NCBI RefSeq assembly: GCF_001949145.1
Contig: NW_019091519.1
Span: 423,196-487,195, forward strand
DNA from: Acanthaster planci
Lineage: Eukaryota; Echinodermata; Asteroidea; Valvatida; Acanthasteridae
Length of the DNA: 64,000 nt
Reading direction: 5' to 3'
Position numbers and translations under genes: made by a program. Below, piece after piece: positions 32,401-62,570 of the stretch (the first letter of the stretch is position 1; every line of letters starts with the position of its first letter). A model generated the notes under the pieces. The model saw only the letters and a list, made by a program, of their open reading frames with translations. It was not told the DNA's origin and searched no databases.

Positions 32401-35400
32401 CCTGACCATAACTTGACTTTACTCTGTTCGTGACTGGGCTTTGTTTCTTTCTTCGCAGGTGTAATATGTGCAATGGAGGGAGCCCTAGATTTCCTGGACA
32501 TGGGAACCCTGACGGGGAAGCGGATTGCAATCCAGGGAGCGGGTAACGTCTGTAAGTTCCACAGCTGATAATGTCATTTCTTGTATTGGCCTCATACCCA
32601 AGTGTTCCCCTAGAGTTGTGGTTGCTCAGGATTTGTCTGGATGTGGGGATTGTTGACCCCAGAATTTTAGATTTATAGAGATTTAACCCAAACAGCCTTC
32701 AATCCTTCATGTGTTGGAATATTGAGGAATGATAGTGTCAAGCATTCAAGGTTTTTATGCTTAGAACAAAGAAAACTAAACAAAAAACTCAAAGAAAAAA
32801 AAGCAAAAGCAAAGGATCCAAACAGTTTTTGAGAGGATTTCAATAGTGTTATAAACTTGAAAAGTCAGAGTGTTTGATTTTTTTGCTCGTTACAAATCTT
32901 CTGGCTGGAAGTTCTTTAAAATTTCTTCTTCATCCCCTCAAATCTTACGCCTGATTTCCTCTCTGGTGACAAAGAAGTGGGCAGTTGGACACGTGAAACA
33001 CCCTTGCTGCCTTGTGTCCGATCCCTATGCCAGAGGTTTGTTTAGTTTTCAGATGAGCAGTGCTTGGTGCCGTGTGGTTTGTTTCTTACCCAGAGTACAC
33101 AGGTGGTATATGTCATCCACAGGGGGCAAGGTCAGCCTATCAGGCTAAATGTTGTGTCACAGGTCTAGGATTCAAAGAGCTATTGAACTCAGTTCTTCAA
33201 TTTAGATCCATTTGCTGGGTTGATACACTCCAGGCGTATTGTGTTGCCACGTCACAAGTTTTTTTGACCCAGACTTTTGAAATAATTGAATGCAAGTTGA
33301 TGAGAAAAATCCCCAAGATTCCAGAGTGACTTCAAAGAGTATTATTTACATGACTATAGGGCACAGCTTATTTTATGTGGAACTGCTCTTCACATTGCCA
33401 CCTGAAGGAAGACCTTCAATTTGAAGTGAAATACATTGTAATTCAGGTTAAACTCAATACAGTTCAACTGGTTCTTCACTGTTATGAGTGGCCTTTTACC
33501 AGGATGTAGGGCAGGAATTCACAGATATTGTTATGACCATAGTGTTACTGTAAATCATCTTCAAAAAGCTTCAGGCAGGAAAAGTTTGCCCACATTTCGA
33601 CAAAAATCGTCCTTCCAAGGGTATTCCTGTAATCTTCTGTACTATCTCACTTTGACCACCAGCCACCATCATTGTGGAGGAACTGCTGAAGAAGGATGTC
33701 TCTCACATCTATGTGACAGACTGCCACACGAACAGGGTGACAGACATGAAGAATCGATTCCCCGGGGTGAGATGACTGTAGTGTATTGAACCAGTACAGG
33801 GCGCTTTGCTAAACCTACTGAGGATGTTATCACAGAGTGGCTCAGTGACCGTAGGCGTAACTTGGCTTTTGTTTCCATTTGGGTTCAGGCTTCCAGATGA
33901 TGAATTTATTTGCTCAAGATGAGACTCCCAGCCAGATTTCCATTTTTTTTATGCTGCAGAAACATTTCTTTGCACAGTGGATCATTTGCAGCTATCTGAC
34001 AAATAGCCAACCAAATTACTGTTGAAAATCAGGAGTTTTACCGATCATATTTTTGTGTGTATGTACAACATGCATTTTTATTTTTAGTTTATGTAATTAA
34101 TTGAATTTATTATTGACTTTTGAATTGTGTCGCGACGACCAGAAATATTGTGCCTTTTTTGAAGTATACAGCATTCGCAGAACTGAAACTTCATCAGATT
34201 AGTATTTAAGCTCTTGTCTGAAGAGTTTGACAATTTTATTGGTTCACAGGAAATACATGCGTTCATCCCACCATTAATTGTCTGTTGATGTGGGGCCAAA
34301 GTTTTGAGTGTTTATTTACTCGGTTGCAGTAGATAAATTCTGGAAATGATTAAGAAATCTGAGAGGAAGCCAAAGATGGAAAACGAAACCAGGATTTGGT
34401 TTGAATGGTGATTTTCAACATCTGTTAGGTTTTGATATTCTGATATTTTGTCAAAAGAATGTGTTGGTTTTTTTCATCAATTTTTCTGGCCCATGTGCTT
34501 TTTCTGCAGGATGCTTGAAGCTCAACACAACCTTTTCTTATCCTTGATAGTATTTTTGTGTTGCGTTAGGTAACCGATATTCTGGAAGTGGAAAAAGTCC
34601 CCTTGGAAGATAATGCAGTGCTGGCCTATCCCTGTGACATTGTATCTCCTTGTGCACTGGGCAATGTATGTAGAAATCCAGTCCATCTCTCCACCAATAT
34701 TGTACATTATAAAAATGAGCTTTTGTCAAGGTGTTTTATGCAATATTGGAAATTAGCAAAATTTCAATCCTTTTTTCACTGGGTTCATGAACTTTATAGT
34801 GATTCCCTTAAAGTAGGCATACGGCATTTACCTCATATCTGCTGATGATCCTCAATGTTTTACTTCTCACATCCATATACAGGGGCGGATCTGGGAGCTG
34901 GGGGATGCACACCCCCTCCCCTTTTTCACCAATATAAAGTTATTTTCAAGATGTATTTTTTTTAATAATTTGTATCATGAGTGGGACAGTCATTATTCCA
35001 AGCAGTCCCTCTTACTGTCTGAATGTGCTCAAATGAATACGAGAGGCATTTTGTTTGATGACTGCTTAAAACTCCTGTTTATAGAGTCCTACATCCACCT
35101 GCATGTGTAGAGACAACTTCTTTCTTGGGTAAACTCTGAGACAGTTTACAAAGGCATGCATGGGCATTGCAAACCACGTCAGTGAGAAATTGGCAAATCA
35201 GACTAGACAAGCAAGATAGCTATTTTCCCGGTTTCAGTCATGAATTTGAGTCATTGCTCAAAAGAAGTGCTCAGACAAAAATGATGAAAGTCCCTTCGTG
35301 TGACATCTGAGTGATTGTACCCTATTCTAACACCCACAGATTCTCAATGCCGAGACCATCCCAACCATACAAGCCAAGATTGTGTGCGGGGCAGCCAACA

Positions 35401-37120
35401 ACCAGCTTGGCTCCCCCGACGATAACCTGCTCCTAAAGGAACGAGGTATCACCTACATTGTTGACTACCTGGCCAACAGAATGGTAAATGCCTGAGTGAT
35501 TATTGACTGATGTGATGAAGAGACAGCTTGTTTTGTCTGTGGCAAGGATTATGCTGTTGTACCACAGATGGGCTGGGAATTTTAACTTAATCACACAAGA
35601 GGTCAGCTCGGCAAAAACAGATCACCAGCTGAAATGTCACTGGATAATATTGCTTGTGAAGGGTTCACAGATTTTCGCTTAGAAAATAGATTTTCAGGGT
35701 GGTGATTTTATTTTTTGCATGGTTTCTACAAGAAATTGGATGCATTTGCATAAGACACATAGGAAATCCCCCAATTGCTTTGACACACTATTATCTACCA
35801 CATCATCATCGGTTTTAAAGCCGTTATCCAGCCTGTTCTGTGTTGGCATGCTTTCTCCCTATGGAGGCCCCTGTCCGCAGCATTCCTTGCATTGATTTCA
35901 AGCAATAACATGTCATTTGGCACAGAGCTCTTCCAAGTACAGTAATGCACGATCAGCCAACAGCTATCTGCCATTTGATGTGTAAATGTTGATTTCATTT
36001 ATTTGCTGGATTATTCGTGCACAGGGTATTGTCAACTGTGCCAACGAGACCTACGGAAGGCTTCCCAATGATCCAGCCATAAACAGACACTTTGGTCGGG
36101 AATGGGAAAATTCGGTAATTATCAGCTTGGCATGCACTTCAATTTTATAAGCCCATGGCACACGAGCAGATCAAGACAGATGCAGCCAATTTGATAACTC
36201 ATTAATTAAAGTCACACTTCATTCCTATAGCATTTTGAGATATTGAAAAGGCATTTACTCTATTTCACTTTTGATGTCTCCGCAGTCCAACCTTTTCTGG
36301 TGTTTTTTATGCCCGATGCGATCATTTTCAGTTACCCAAGTTCAGAGGTATAAGATTGCTAGGAACAACATCACTTGGAATTACAAATATTTACTGGTGC
36401 TGGCACAAAATGCTCCCACTGACCCAAACACAAGAGAATGAGGGAATAGCGTATTGTAAGCACTTAAACATGGACTGCATCTGAGTTACTCTGCCAAGGT
36501 TGGATATATAATGAAGTGTCTGTGGGAATAGACTGTATTCATGTGACAGCCATCTTGGATTGAAAGTGAGGTAAAACTTTCCATTTTAGGAACATTGGAG
36601 TGAAAATAACACCAACAAAATAAAAGTTCAGTACAAATTCATTCTATTTTGTGTTCAGAATAATTTAACATTTGTGATAACTTATATCTAAATGTTTTAA
36701 GCCACTAAAAAACAAGGAAAGTGGGAACTGAGACCAAAAATAGTCTGGCACCATTCCATTCAACAGATTTCATTGAATGTGAAAGATAAGGGGAACAAGA
36801 TAAAACATGGCTGCCCTGTAAATGAGGTCGGTTGTACCACGTAGCTTGCGGCTGCCACAGCTGCGAGTGCTACCGGTATTTTCAGCCCTAGAGTCATTCA
36901 ATTTGGACACAGCCTTACTTCAGAGTTCCAAATGCTCAATCATCAGATATTCCTGATGACCAAGAAGATTCTGCAGAAGGCAGAGGCCGAGGACATCACG
37001 CCCGTAGAGGCGGCCAACGCCATTGCCGACAAGCTCAGTATGGAGCTGCATCCGATATGGCCACACCGCAGCCAGCAGATCATCCAGGCCCTCGTGGAGA
37101 ACAACTGGCATCTGGAATGA
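20448..37120 (+). CDS. Leucine dehydrogenase-like (Glu/Leu/Phe/Val dehydrogenase family), likely mitochondrial
   Basis: Exons: 20448-20990, 22632-22738, 24579-24700 (3A) or 27023-27144 (3B), 31367-31486, 32459-32551, 33663-33766, 34570-34665, 35340-35483, 36025-36114 and 36947-37120. All junctions are GT/AG with matching phases, totalling 530 codons with either exon 3. The family oxidatively deaminates branched-chain or related amino acids using NAD. The N-terminus (about 80 residues) is rich in Ser and Arg, like a mitochondrial transit peptide. Seen: CGGIRLW, then GMGVKSALAGL (substrate Lys at about 210), GGGKG in exon 3A (catalytic Lys at about 222), AAEDVG (Asp at about 262), GGSGNPS, the Rossmann loop IQGAGNVS, DIVSPCALG and CGAANNQLG. 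It is longer than typical bacterial leucine dehydrogenases, mainly at the N-terminus. Substrate specificity is inferred only. Confidence 0.92.
21070..22190. repeat. Large inverted repeat in intron 1 of the dehydrogenase gene
   Basis: Arms of about 450 bp (21070-21530 and 21725-22190) are imperfect reverse complements around a spacer of about 190 bp. Clear matches include CATCCTACCAGATAAAACAT against its complement at 22105-22125, and AACCACACTAATCACA against its complement near 21760. No transposase is seen. It may be a large MITE or foldback element; transcribed through, it would give long double-stranded RNA. Confidence 0.8.
24579..24700 (+). CDS. Dehydrogenase alternative exon 3A (catalytic Lys retained)
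   Basis: 122 nt, entering in phase 2 and leaving in phase 1. It follows CCACAG and ends before GTAGGG. Together with TG from exon 2 it encodes W then AGGGKGVVQQPRHGEHLD and onward to GDFLSSLNGCY. GGGK is the family motif with the catalytic Lys. Confidence 0.88.
27023..27144 (+). CDS. Dehydrogenase alternative exon 3B (catalytic Lys lost)
   Basis: 122 nt with the same phases (2 in, 1 out) as exon 3A, after CACCAAAG and before GTATGG. It encodes NGGGVSVVCEPRERLALV and onward to CFLSSLNGCL. By eye 20 of 40 residues match exon 3A, including the end FLSSLNGC. The GGGK Lys is Val. Including both exons, or neither, would shift the frame, so the two fit a mutually exclusive arrangement. A decaying exon duplicate is the alternative, but there is no stop and both splice sites are intact. 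Confidence 0.78.
27385..27505. repeat. Dispersed TIR element with GACCTAGACCTAGCTC core
   Basis: Shares GCTAGGTCTA, TTTCCAAT and GAAGACCTAGACCTAGCTC with 63102-63247, and related ends with 39143-39258. In the best copies the ends are inverted (TTAGGCTGTGTC and its complement). Probably a short non-autonomous DNA transposon. Confidence 0.6.
27919..28826. other. Assembly gap (N)
   Basis: 908 undetermined bases inside the dehydrogenase intron and inside the Penelope-like element. Confidence 0.99.
28827..29204 (-). mobile_element. Penelope-like retroelement, partial reverse transcriptase
   Basis: On the minus strand an open frame reads CPPPWKRHVDDTFVIAP, with the VDD catalytic motif of reverse transcriptase, then SIQFTIENEQDNSIAFLDT and STVYRKPTHTDQYLAFDSHH, as is typical of Penelope-like elements. 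The frame runs into the assembly gap, so the rest of the RT and any GIY-YIG endonuclease are not visible. Upstream sequence for the N-terminal RT motifs is missing (5' truncation at about 29204-29240). It lies antisense in the intron between exon 3B and exon 4 of the dehydrogenase. Confidence 0.85.
29228..29290 (+). ncRNA. Candidate hammerhead ribozyme in the Penelope-like terminal repeat
   Basis: The core CTGATGA (29238-29244) is followed by a short hairpin (GGC at 29246-29248 with GCC at 29263-29265, and CTAG/CTAG inside) and then by GAAACGTC (29266-29273). This gives the GAAA core, a two-base-pair stem III with ACGT, and a GUC cleavage triplet. Stem I can form from GC (29236-29237) with GC (29274-29275), and from GTTGC with GCAAC (29281-29285) beyond an internal loop. 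One extra A between the core and stem II departs from the consensus and could weaken activity. Hammerheads with very short stem III are known in Penelope-like terminal repeats. Confidence 0.5.
30024..30198. repeat. Palindromic MITE, copy 3
   Basis: A 175-bp palindrome of the same family as 840-1013 and 3935-4110 (ACCAAGAGTTTGCAACGCGT on the left arm, AATCGCCCGTATT at the right end). It lies in the intron between exon 3B and exon 4 of the dehydrogenase. Confidence 0.85.
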
Positions 37121-38905
37121 AGCTGCGCAAGGGTAAAAAGAAATGTGTCAGTGATCCCACGTCCATGGGCTTACATTGACAGGAAACTCCCTGCAACGTT
37201 TACAATGCATGCTTACCGGGTATTTATGCACCTTTATAAATTCCTTGGTAATTCTGGGTTTTATCTCCACCACTGGTTTGGCCTGATTTTTAACCGCCAG
37301 ACTTGGCAGTCAGTACCTCAATAATAAGTCATATACAAATGTATTGATATTGGAACATTAACTGTATGAATTGATTCAAAGGTCGAAGTATTTCTATATT
37401 CTTCAAACAATGTAAGTCTTTCAGTGATGCCAATTTCAAAAACCCTCTGAAACACCAGGCCTTAATAAGCCCTCTGACTTTTCCCTGGTAAATGTCCTCT
37501 GAAATGCAACACGTGGCAGTGAACTAGTGGTACATAACTTGTATGGAGACATAAAACCTCATGTGAAGTCCTAGGGCTTAGCTTGACAGTCCCAAATCCA
37601 TTGAAATACATGTTATGCTAAAATGAGGTTCACATGTCGGAGGAATCGGGGTAGCTTAAGTCTAAAGAAACAAGTGCCAGATGGCTTGTTCTTTCTTTGA
37701 AATAGCTTAATTAGCTTCAGAAAAAGAAGTAGAATTCATCTGTTTATATGCATTGTATCCACAAACTGTGGTTTCAACCAAGTGGTGAAAAAAGCGAAGG
37801 CTCCTGTGTTCGGGGGATATTTTGACGATGTGAACGCATCATTTTAGGTCTTTCTCTCAAGAGTCTGGGTTCTAGTCAAGATACATATATCAATGTGCTC
37901 CACACCTTAGATGCCATCTTTGGATATCTGACTATTGTCCTACTTCTCTCCTTTCTTACGTAAGCAGCTGGGGCGTCCTATCACAGGGTAAGATTCTGTG
38001 CTTTCCGCATCACACACCGTAGTCCTTTGCAGTTGTTGTCAAGCCTTGTCTGAATGGAGTATATTTTGGCTGTGGCTTTAAATTTGGGCAGCAGTGCATC
38101 ACTTTTGATAGCCGTAGCCATTACAACTGTCTATTCAGACATGGCCTGATGTCAAAGATGGCAGATGTTTGTGTGATATTGAAAATACAACTGAAAGTCT
38201 CAGCAGCGGCTTGCAGTAATACATACGCCCATAGGAATATGAGTAATCACTAGCCTTAGCCAAGACTTTAGATGCAGCCTAGCATGAAATCTTAAGGAAT
38301 TTCTTACAGCTGTTTGATGCAGATCTTACAAAATGTGGATGGAATGGCTTGCCTAATTTGGGCTGAAGCTTCCTGACTGACTTGACTGAGTGTATGAGAT
38401 GTGCATTGGGCAGCCACTGTCTTTCAACTCAGCGCCTGTTGGAATCCTCATGCCCTGATCTAAATTAGCACTTCACATGGTTGAAAAATTGTTGCTTGCT
38501 CAGTGTTGCCACGTGCAGTAGCGTATCCTCATTTATTAACTCCCATCCCTGCAAAATGCAGCAGAATGTGGTGAAGTGGTGCTTTTTGTTGCACTGAACA
38601 AAATGGCAGAGCTCACTGCATAACTCAATTGGGCCAATGCTTGTGTAAATCCTGTTCACTGCACACCTGTCACAATATCTGCTTGTGCATTTTGGATTCC
38701 CCTTTCAGCTGTGTTGCATGTACATTTAGGGTGCACTGTTGTGCATAGTGTGGCTAGAACCCGTTGGGGATTACAAGACAAGAATACTGTGGAGCATGGA
38801 GGGTCGTAGATGGTAGCCCCGTCTTTTCTTTTGTATTTCTGTATTTTCACAAGCCTGTGTCTGCTACAGGCTTCATGAGTGCATTGTATTCTGAAATAAA
38901 CTGGC
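37121..38905 (+). other. Probable 3' UTR of the dehydrogenase gene
   Basis: After the TGA stop, an AATAAA at 38895-38900 is a candidate polyadenylation signal. An earlier site cannot be excluded. No coding exon is recognised here. Confidence 0.4.
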
Positions 38906-41900
38906 AAAACGCATCATTTCAACTTTTTTTCTAAAAGGGTTAATCCCTTCCTTATGTTGGAAATTTTTGGGCCATTGTTAGATTTTATTCTGGATATACA
39001 CTGCAGTGTTGGATGTGTAAGACAACAATGCACTGCTAATTCAGCAAATTCAACTGCTTATTTAAAATTTCAAGTATTTCAGTTTTAAATGTGGGCTTGC
39101 CAATTAGACATTGAACTGTGAAATTGGTTTCCAGATGCAATTAGGCTGTGTCTGAGATGGGCTTTCAGAGCTACGACTATATCTGTCATCGGTATGTGCT
39201 CATGTATTACAACCAGCAGAGACCTAGCCTTAGCCACAAGATTCAGACACAGTCTAAGCTTCAATATCCATCCAGTGGATATTATGTAGCAGGGCAAGGA
39301 CATACAAACTTTCAATCAAACCTTGCTCTTACTTCTATGCCCTGAAAATCAAATACAATGCAAAGACAAATTTTCATGCCACAGTATTTTGCAGTGACAC
39401 CTGTGTTTCAACTTGAAAATTTCAAATCGAAATTTGTTTATCTTTCACGTGTTACATGGAGAAAGGTTGGGGTAATTATAAATGTGCATATTTTTGTAGA
39501 TGCAGATATTTTCATGCAAATTTCAGCCCTGATGTGTCTAATGTCCATTGTATAAAAAGCATAAGTACAGTATTACATCTTACACCAGTTTGGTATGTCT
39601 CTGAAATGTAAGAGTGCAAACGTTTTTCCATTTGAAGTTACTGATGATCTTATCGTGCAAAATGAATAATAGAGCCAGAAAGTCAAAGGTCATGCAGCGA
39701 GCTTCTGGAACCCTCGCACGGTCCGCCTGTGGGGATTTTATATAGGGCCGTCCTATCATGTTCAATAATTTTTTGAAAAATAATTCCTAACTGAAACCAC
39801 CCCATGAAACACTCATGTTGGAATTTTACCTTTGCCGTCTTTAGTAATATTTTGGAAAAGTCGTTTGGAGATGGGTAAAAAACGAATTTCATTAATGACC
39901 TTTCATGTCCGGCGATATCGTACCTAAGTCTCCTTGTTCATGCACGTTTGTTTTCACGCCGTGCTTACGTGAAAACGAAATTGTACAATGTTGCAAAGAT
40001 TTGCCTACCTGCAGTTGATGGGTTCCAGATTCTGTTAAGTTGACACACACATTTGTCGGCAAAGGTTAGATAAAAGTACATTATTGCTTTAACTTTGTTA
40101 CCTTATATATTAAAAAAAGTTCATAAAATATTAAGATGTGTTTTTTATTTTGGCTTTTACCGACAGACTACCATAAAATTTCAAGCCATAAATGTTCATC
40201 CGCTTACGAGGTTGCCGCATTGGACTGTTTTTCATGTATTTTCGATTTTGGGAAGTGATGGGTCAGTTTTTGGCAGGATATTTCTCGTTTAGGTCAGGTA
40301 ATTTTTCAGTGTCTACAAATTGATTTAATAGCAAATATTTTCCAAAGCCCTTATTCCAAGTTGGATGTTTTAAGAAGTAACTGAACGAAACAATATAACG
40401 AATTCGAAAACCTTTGCACATTATTTTTTCCTATCAAAGGGTTCCAGAAGCACGCCATCAGGGGTTGACTTTCAGGATCTATTCAGAAATAGTTTGTACA
40501 GAAAAAATGAACGTGTTTGACGATTGATATTCAGTTGTTTGATTTTGCTCTACACAGAAGCAGAAATAGGTCTTGGTTTCCAGATTTTTCTCGAACGATG
40601 ATGGTGATTACGTAAACTTTCCAGTTCATGCATAAGAAACAGTACAACTTAGCAATGTATTAGCAATTCCCTTGAGATGATTGGCTTTGTGCATAGACCT
40701 ACGAGGGTGCTGTTTTGGGAGTGATGGTCGCTGACATCTCGTTGGCTTATGAACACTGTTCGTTTGCATTTGAGGGTTTGTGCCTATCAGGGGAGCTGGG
40801 ATTTGGGGCATAGCCAAACAGTGAAAGTAAGAAGTGAAAAACCTCCTTCCATTGTATGTTAGACTTGAACTTAAACTGAGGGATGGGAACAGGTCTGGAG
40901 GTTGATACCACTTGAATGACTCACTGATCCACATGTGCTATAGAGTGTTTGCAAGGCTGCCATCTTGGAGGCCAGTGTTTCCATTCCACAGGTTACACAC
41001 AAAGGAGGCTTCCCTGTGGAACAAAAGAACTGCCCTGCAAGATGGGTACCAAAAATGGTACCAAAACGGCTACAGCATCACTCATTAAACAATGCACTCC
41101 AGGGAAATGACACATTAATTAAACAGTGTCTGCAGTAACTGCCTGTGACTGGCTGATACCCTCGGAACCGTGGGCCTTTGTCGTCTGCCTTGTTCATGGG
41201 AGCGCGGCAGGCAACGAACCCCACAGTTTAGGGGATAGCCTGTCCCTCCCACACGCACACACTTAGGAATTAGTGAAGGAAAAAAAATCTGATGATGGTC
41301 CATTTTGGTTAGTGTTTCAGCCACTGAAAAAGAGCTTTTTGCCTTTTCTTGTGATCCATAAGTGTTGTTTTCCAGCAGCAGCCTTATTAACTTTTGCTGA
41401 GGGTGAAGTTGTTTACAGTGCACATACCGTTTGCCTGTCACTCATAATTCTGGTAATGAGGAAAAAATTGGATAGCTAATGTAGATATTTTTTGGTCAGG
41501 CTAACCTGAGTGTTTAACAAAGTTTAAAGTAAATTTGCTTTTTGCAGCTATGTACTTTTGTGAATCTTACCTCAGTGTTTCAGATTATTTTAGTTTAGCT
41601 TTGTATTGTCACTTTTTAAAGACTGCGATCTGTGTTTCTCACATCTTTGAAAGGTAAGGTGTTAAGTGTGCAATTTTCTTACTTCTAACTTTTGTGTGTA
41701 CTTTAAGTTTGTGTAGTTTAGCAAAGGCTGCGTGGTTATAAAATAGCCCTGGGGTTTGGAAAATGAAAATTTAGTCTCCCCCTGGAAAGAATATCCCGGA
41801 TTACTGACCACCACTATTCAATATTTTGTCCACCAGTTCTAAAAATGAACTATTTCACTCAAAAGTACAGTTTTCTTACCCAGCTGAAACTTGGATTTGC

Positions 41901-44150
41901 TTTGCCTCTGCTAAGGGAAGCCTCACTCATGTGTTTTCCATTTAATTAATTGGGCCAATGAAACTACAGTTCTCAATTCTGTATTTGTAAAAAATACAGA
42001 ATGTAAAAATGGTCTATTTTTGTAGTCAGTTTTGTTTAGTGGTTGTTTGATATATAAGTACATCTACATTTTGCAATGCATGTTTGAGAGGTATGTATGT
42101 TTCAATGCCATCTTCGAAATCTTTACTTTTGAATTTCAAGTATTCTTATCTGTATAGTCCCAAGTCTGTTTTTTAAAAATCTGGACAGAGAAATAAACAC
42201 AACCAAACTGTCTTGCCGAAGTGTCGTATTTAAAAGTATTAACTGGCAATCATCAGGCAGAGAAATTATATTAATGTCCACGATATGGCCGTAAATTATG
42301 GGCGGAGGACTTGGTAAAGAGTTCCATACATGGACATCACTCGACACCCTGTGCACAAACCCTGTGAGACTGGCCTTAAAAAGTGTATTTTCTAAGTAAA
42401 CACTTTAATATTTTCCTGAATTTTACATTTTGGGACATGTTATTGCTTCCAGATGGCAGATTTATTACTGTAGGGGAAAAATCAGTGATGTCCGTTTAAT
42501 GGAACTTTAACCCTAACGCTGTTGATTTTTATCTTTTGAGTGAGTGCTGGTTCGGGCAAGGAATAAAGGGGATTTATTTTATTCAGGACTTGTCACAATG
42601 AACTTTAAGTTTCCTTGTGTTGTATTCATGTCTGTGTTTTTTGTTACTTTTATATGAGGGAATGATTGTAGGGATTAGTTTGAATATTTCTATTCCCTCA
42701 AGAGTTTTTAATTTTTTTATCAGAAACCTAAGCTTTGGCCGTCCAAGATTCAAAGCTGAAGCCATGTCCGAATCACCTGGCTACGGCCGGAAATTACAAC
42801 TCTATGGGAACTGGCCGCGGTCACTACCATAGACACTCGGAGAAACCCTGGTCGAACTTTGGGTCGACGTCGTGTGTTTTTGGTCGTGATTGGGCCTTTT
42901 CTGCGGCAACTCCAGTTCAAACTCTCGTGACTCGATGCATCAAAGCTCGCAACACTCAAAACATGAATATTACAGGACGAAAGATAATCATTTGCTTCCG
43001 TATCAGCTTTAAGCTCGAGTGCACAATGGTAGAGTAATTCCTCAATTAGAATTAGAACCTATAACACGAGTGCGGGTATCACACCGTAGTTATCATTATG
43101 GCGTCTTGTCACAGCTGAGCGCAAGGTAGGCACTATAAATGCGGCAATAAAAGGGACAAGTTGGCAAACCTCTTATTTGCGATGGAGGGGCTACTAAAAA
43201 CTTTGCAAACAGTGCACTGTTTTTTGAGATACATAAACTGAAATAACGACTAGTAACTTTGGACTGCATGGTGCGCCACGGTAAAGTCGCTGGGTCCCTA
43301 ATTTTGGCATCTATTGTCAAGTCTGATCGGTTTTCACAGCAAGTGGCGAAATAAGGGACCTGGCGATGATAAGGCCCTCAAGTTAAGGACGATAGGGACC
43401 TTAAGGACGTCACATTCCGCCGGAAGCCTTGAAAAGAGCATCCATCGGTGAATCTTGACAGTAATCAAACCTTCAGTGGCACAGTTCGCTCCGAACTCAG
43501 CATTAGCTAGCATTTAAGGAAACTTGGGCATACTCTTTCGTTACTAGCTTTACGCCAACTTATTGGCTAAATGAAAAGCTTGAAACCTCTCAGGCTGCGC
43601 ACGCCCGAACAGTACCGAGATGAAGGGTGGATCGAGAGCCAAGTTTTCGGGGGATGGGCAAACTTGTTTGAAGGAAAAATTTTGGAATTATTCGAGTAAC
43701 CTTTTACGGCTTATCTATCTTATCTGAGTCTTCAGGTGAATATTTTTAAATCTCAGGCTGATTTTTGACCCAGTCCCTTTTTTAGTTCTCCAGTTACTTT
43801 CCTTTTTGGGGGGATATTTTTAGAAGAAATAAAAGATTTTGTTGTTGGAATCAAGTTTCAGTTTCCGTATCCATATTCTTTTAGACTTCTTGCGACTCCT
43901 CCCTTTTTGATACTTTTGAAAGTTTTTTGCGAGTTCCCCAAGTGTTTTATTTTCTTCAAGTCTCTTCTTTATATTTTATTCTTATTTGACGTGTGCCATT
44001 TTTCCCCGTTACACAATCCACATTAATGATTTATGCAGTCAAAGCCTCTAGTTCGTCCTTTTCTTTGCACACCAGTTTCTCCTGTTTTTGAAGTACCGAA
44101 TACATGGAATTTTCTTTTTGTCGCGAGAAGTTTCCATCTACCCTGTGTCA
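38906..44150. other. Intergenic between the dehydrogenase and USP genes
   Basis: No gene is recognised in about 5.2 kb. One short TIR element lies at 39143-39258, and a possible relative is near 42755-42840. Many short open frames on both strands lack domains and splice structure. Confidence 0.5.
39143..39258. repeat. Dispersed TIR element
   Basis: Begins TTAGGCTGTGTCTGA and ends TCAGACACAGTCTAA, an almost perfect 15-bp terminal inverted repeat. The interior has CCTAGCCTTAGCC. Same family as 63102-63247. Confidence 0.65.
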
Positions 44151-44207
44151 AGGCCACGTGCGTTCTGCGGTATTATTACCGCTAGCCGGCAGCCGGTGGG
44201 GAAATAT

Positions 44208-44220
44208 GACGTCATATAAA
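44208..44220 (+). promoter_or_regulatory. CRE site next to a TATA-like box upstream of the USP gene
   Basis: TGACGTCA (44208-44215) is a perfect cAMP-response/ATF-CREB palindrome, overlapping CATATAAA (44214-44220), about 145 bp before the USP start codon. The position suits a core promoter. Binding and use are not shown. Confidence 0.45.
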
Positions 44221-44357
44221 TTCTCGGCATTTCTACATCACATTTCCGTGATAACGTCAGTAGGCTGTACCCAGCGAATTTGTGTACGAACCGTTCATGA
44301 TGCGCCGGGAACCAATCAGTGAGTAGGAAGCAATCGAGGAGAATCATTTTGTCCAAA

Positions 44358-61893
<17,536 letters not shown>

Positions 61894-62570
61894 AATGCAA
61901 GGGTACCAGGGACATTCGACCCCTGTCTTGCCAATGCATTGTTGGTGTCAGCGTCCTTAACATCACCATACATGTCGGCATTCACACCGCTGGTTGTGAC
62001 ATCGAAGAGGTTCGCAGAGCAGAGCACTTATTTATTGAAGTGTTAAGAGTTGTCAAATATCAAATGCAAACAATATAAGACAATTGTCAATTTTAAAATC
62101 AAATCTGGCAAACTTGTGTGTCCCTGTGAATCACTTTCCGATATTAGCTTTCCTTTTACTACACGTTAAGAAAAAACCTTACTCTTGATCCGTTTTCAAG
62201 GAACATGCCTTTCAAATAAAAAAGTAATACAGTGAGCTGAGTTTTTAAAGTAAATAAGAGAAGCGATCTTAAGTATCTTTAAATGCGGTGTTCCTTTTTT
62301 AAGTTCTGGAGTAAATGCATTCAGCAAATAATTTTACAAGATGCAAATATTGCCGAAGAACAAGCAAATATTCAAGTATTACCCTGTCACGTTTTTATCT
62401 TGATTTCTTGGGAGCTTTGGTCCAAATTGTGCACATGTGTGACATTGTGGACACCGAATCCACTAACTGCAACATCTGCTCAAGCTACTTGCTGTGATTT
62501 CGTGACGCAGGCCGCTGCATCAGTGTGAGACAGAGAGCACCCCCTGTTCCCGTTAAAAATAAAATTAATC
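61894..62570 (+). other. 3' UTR of the USP gene with two AATAAA signals
   Basis: AATAAA at 62215-62220 and at 62559-62564 are candidate polyadenylation signals, allowing 3' UTRs of roughly 330 or 670 nt. No coding exon is visible. Confidence 0.5.

Noticed and set aside
40626-41479. Possible small gene between the dehydrogenase and USP
   Set aside because: Open frames on opposite strands overlap without codon bias, domains or splice signals.
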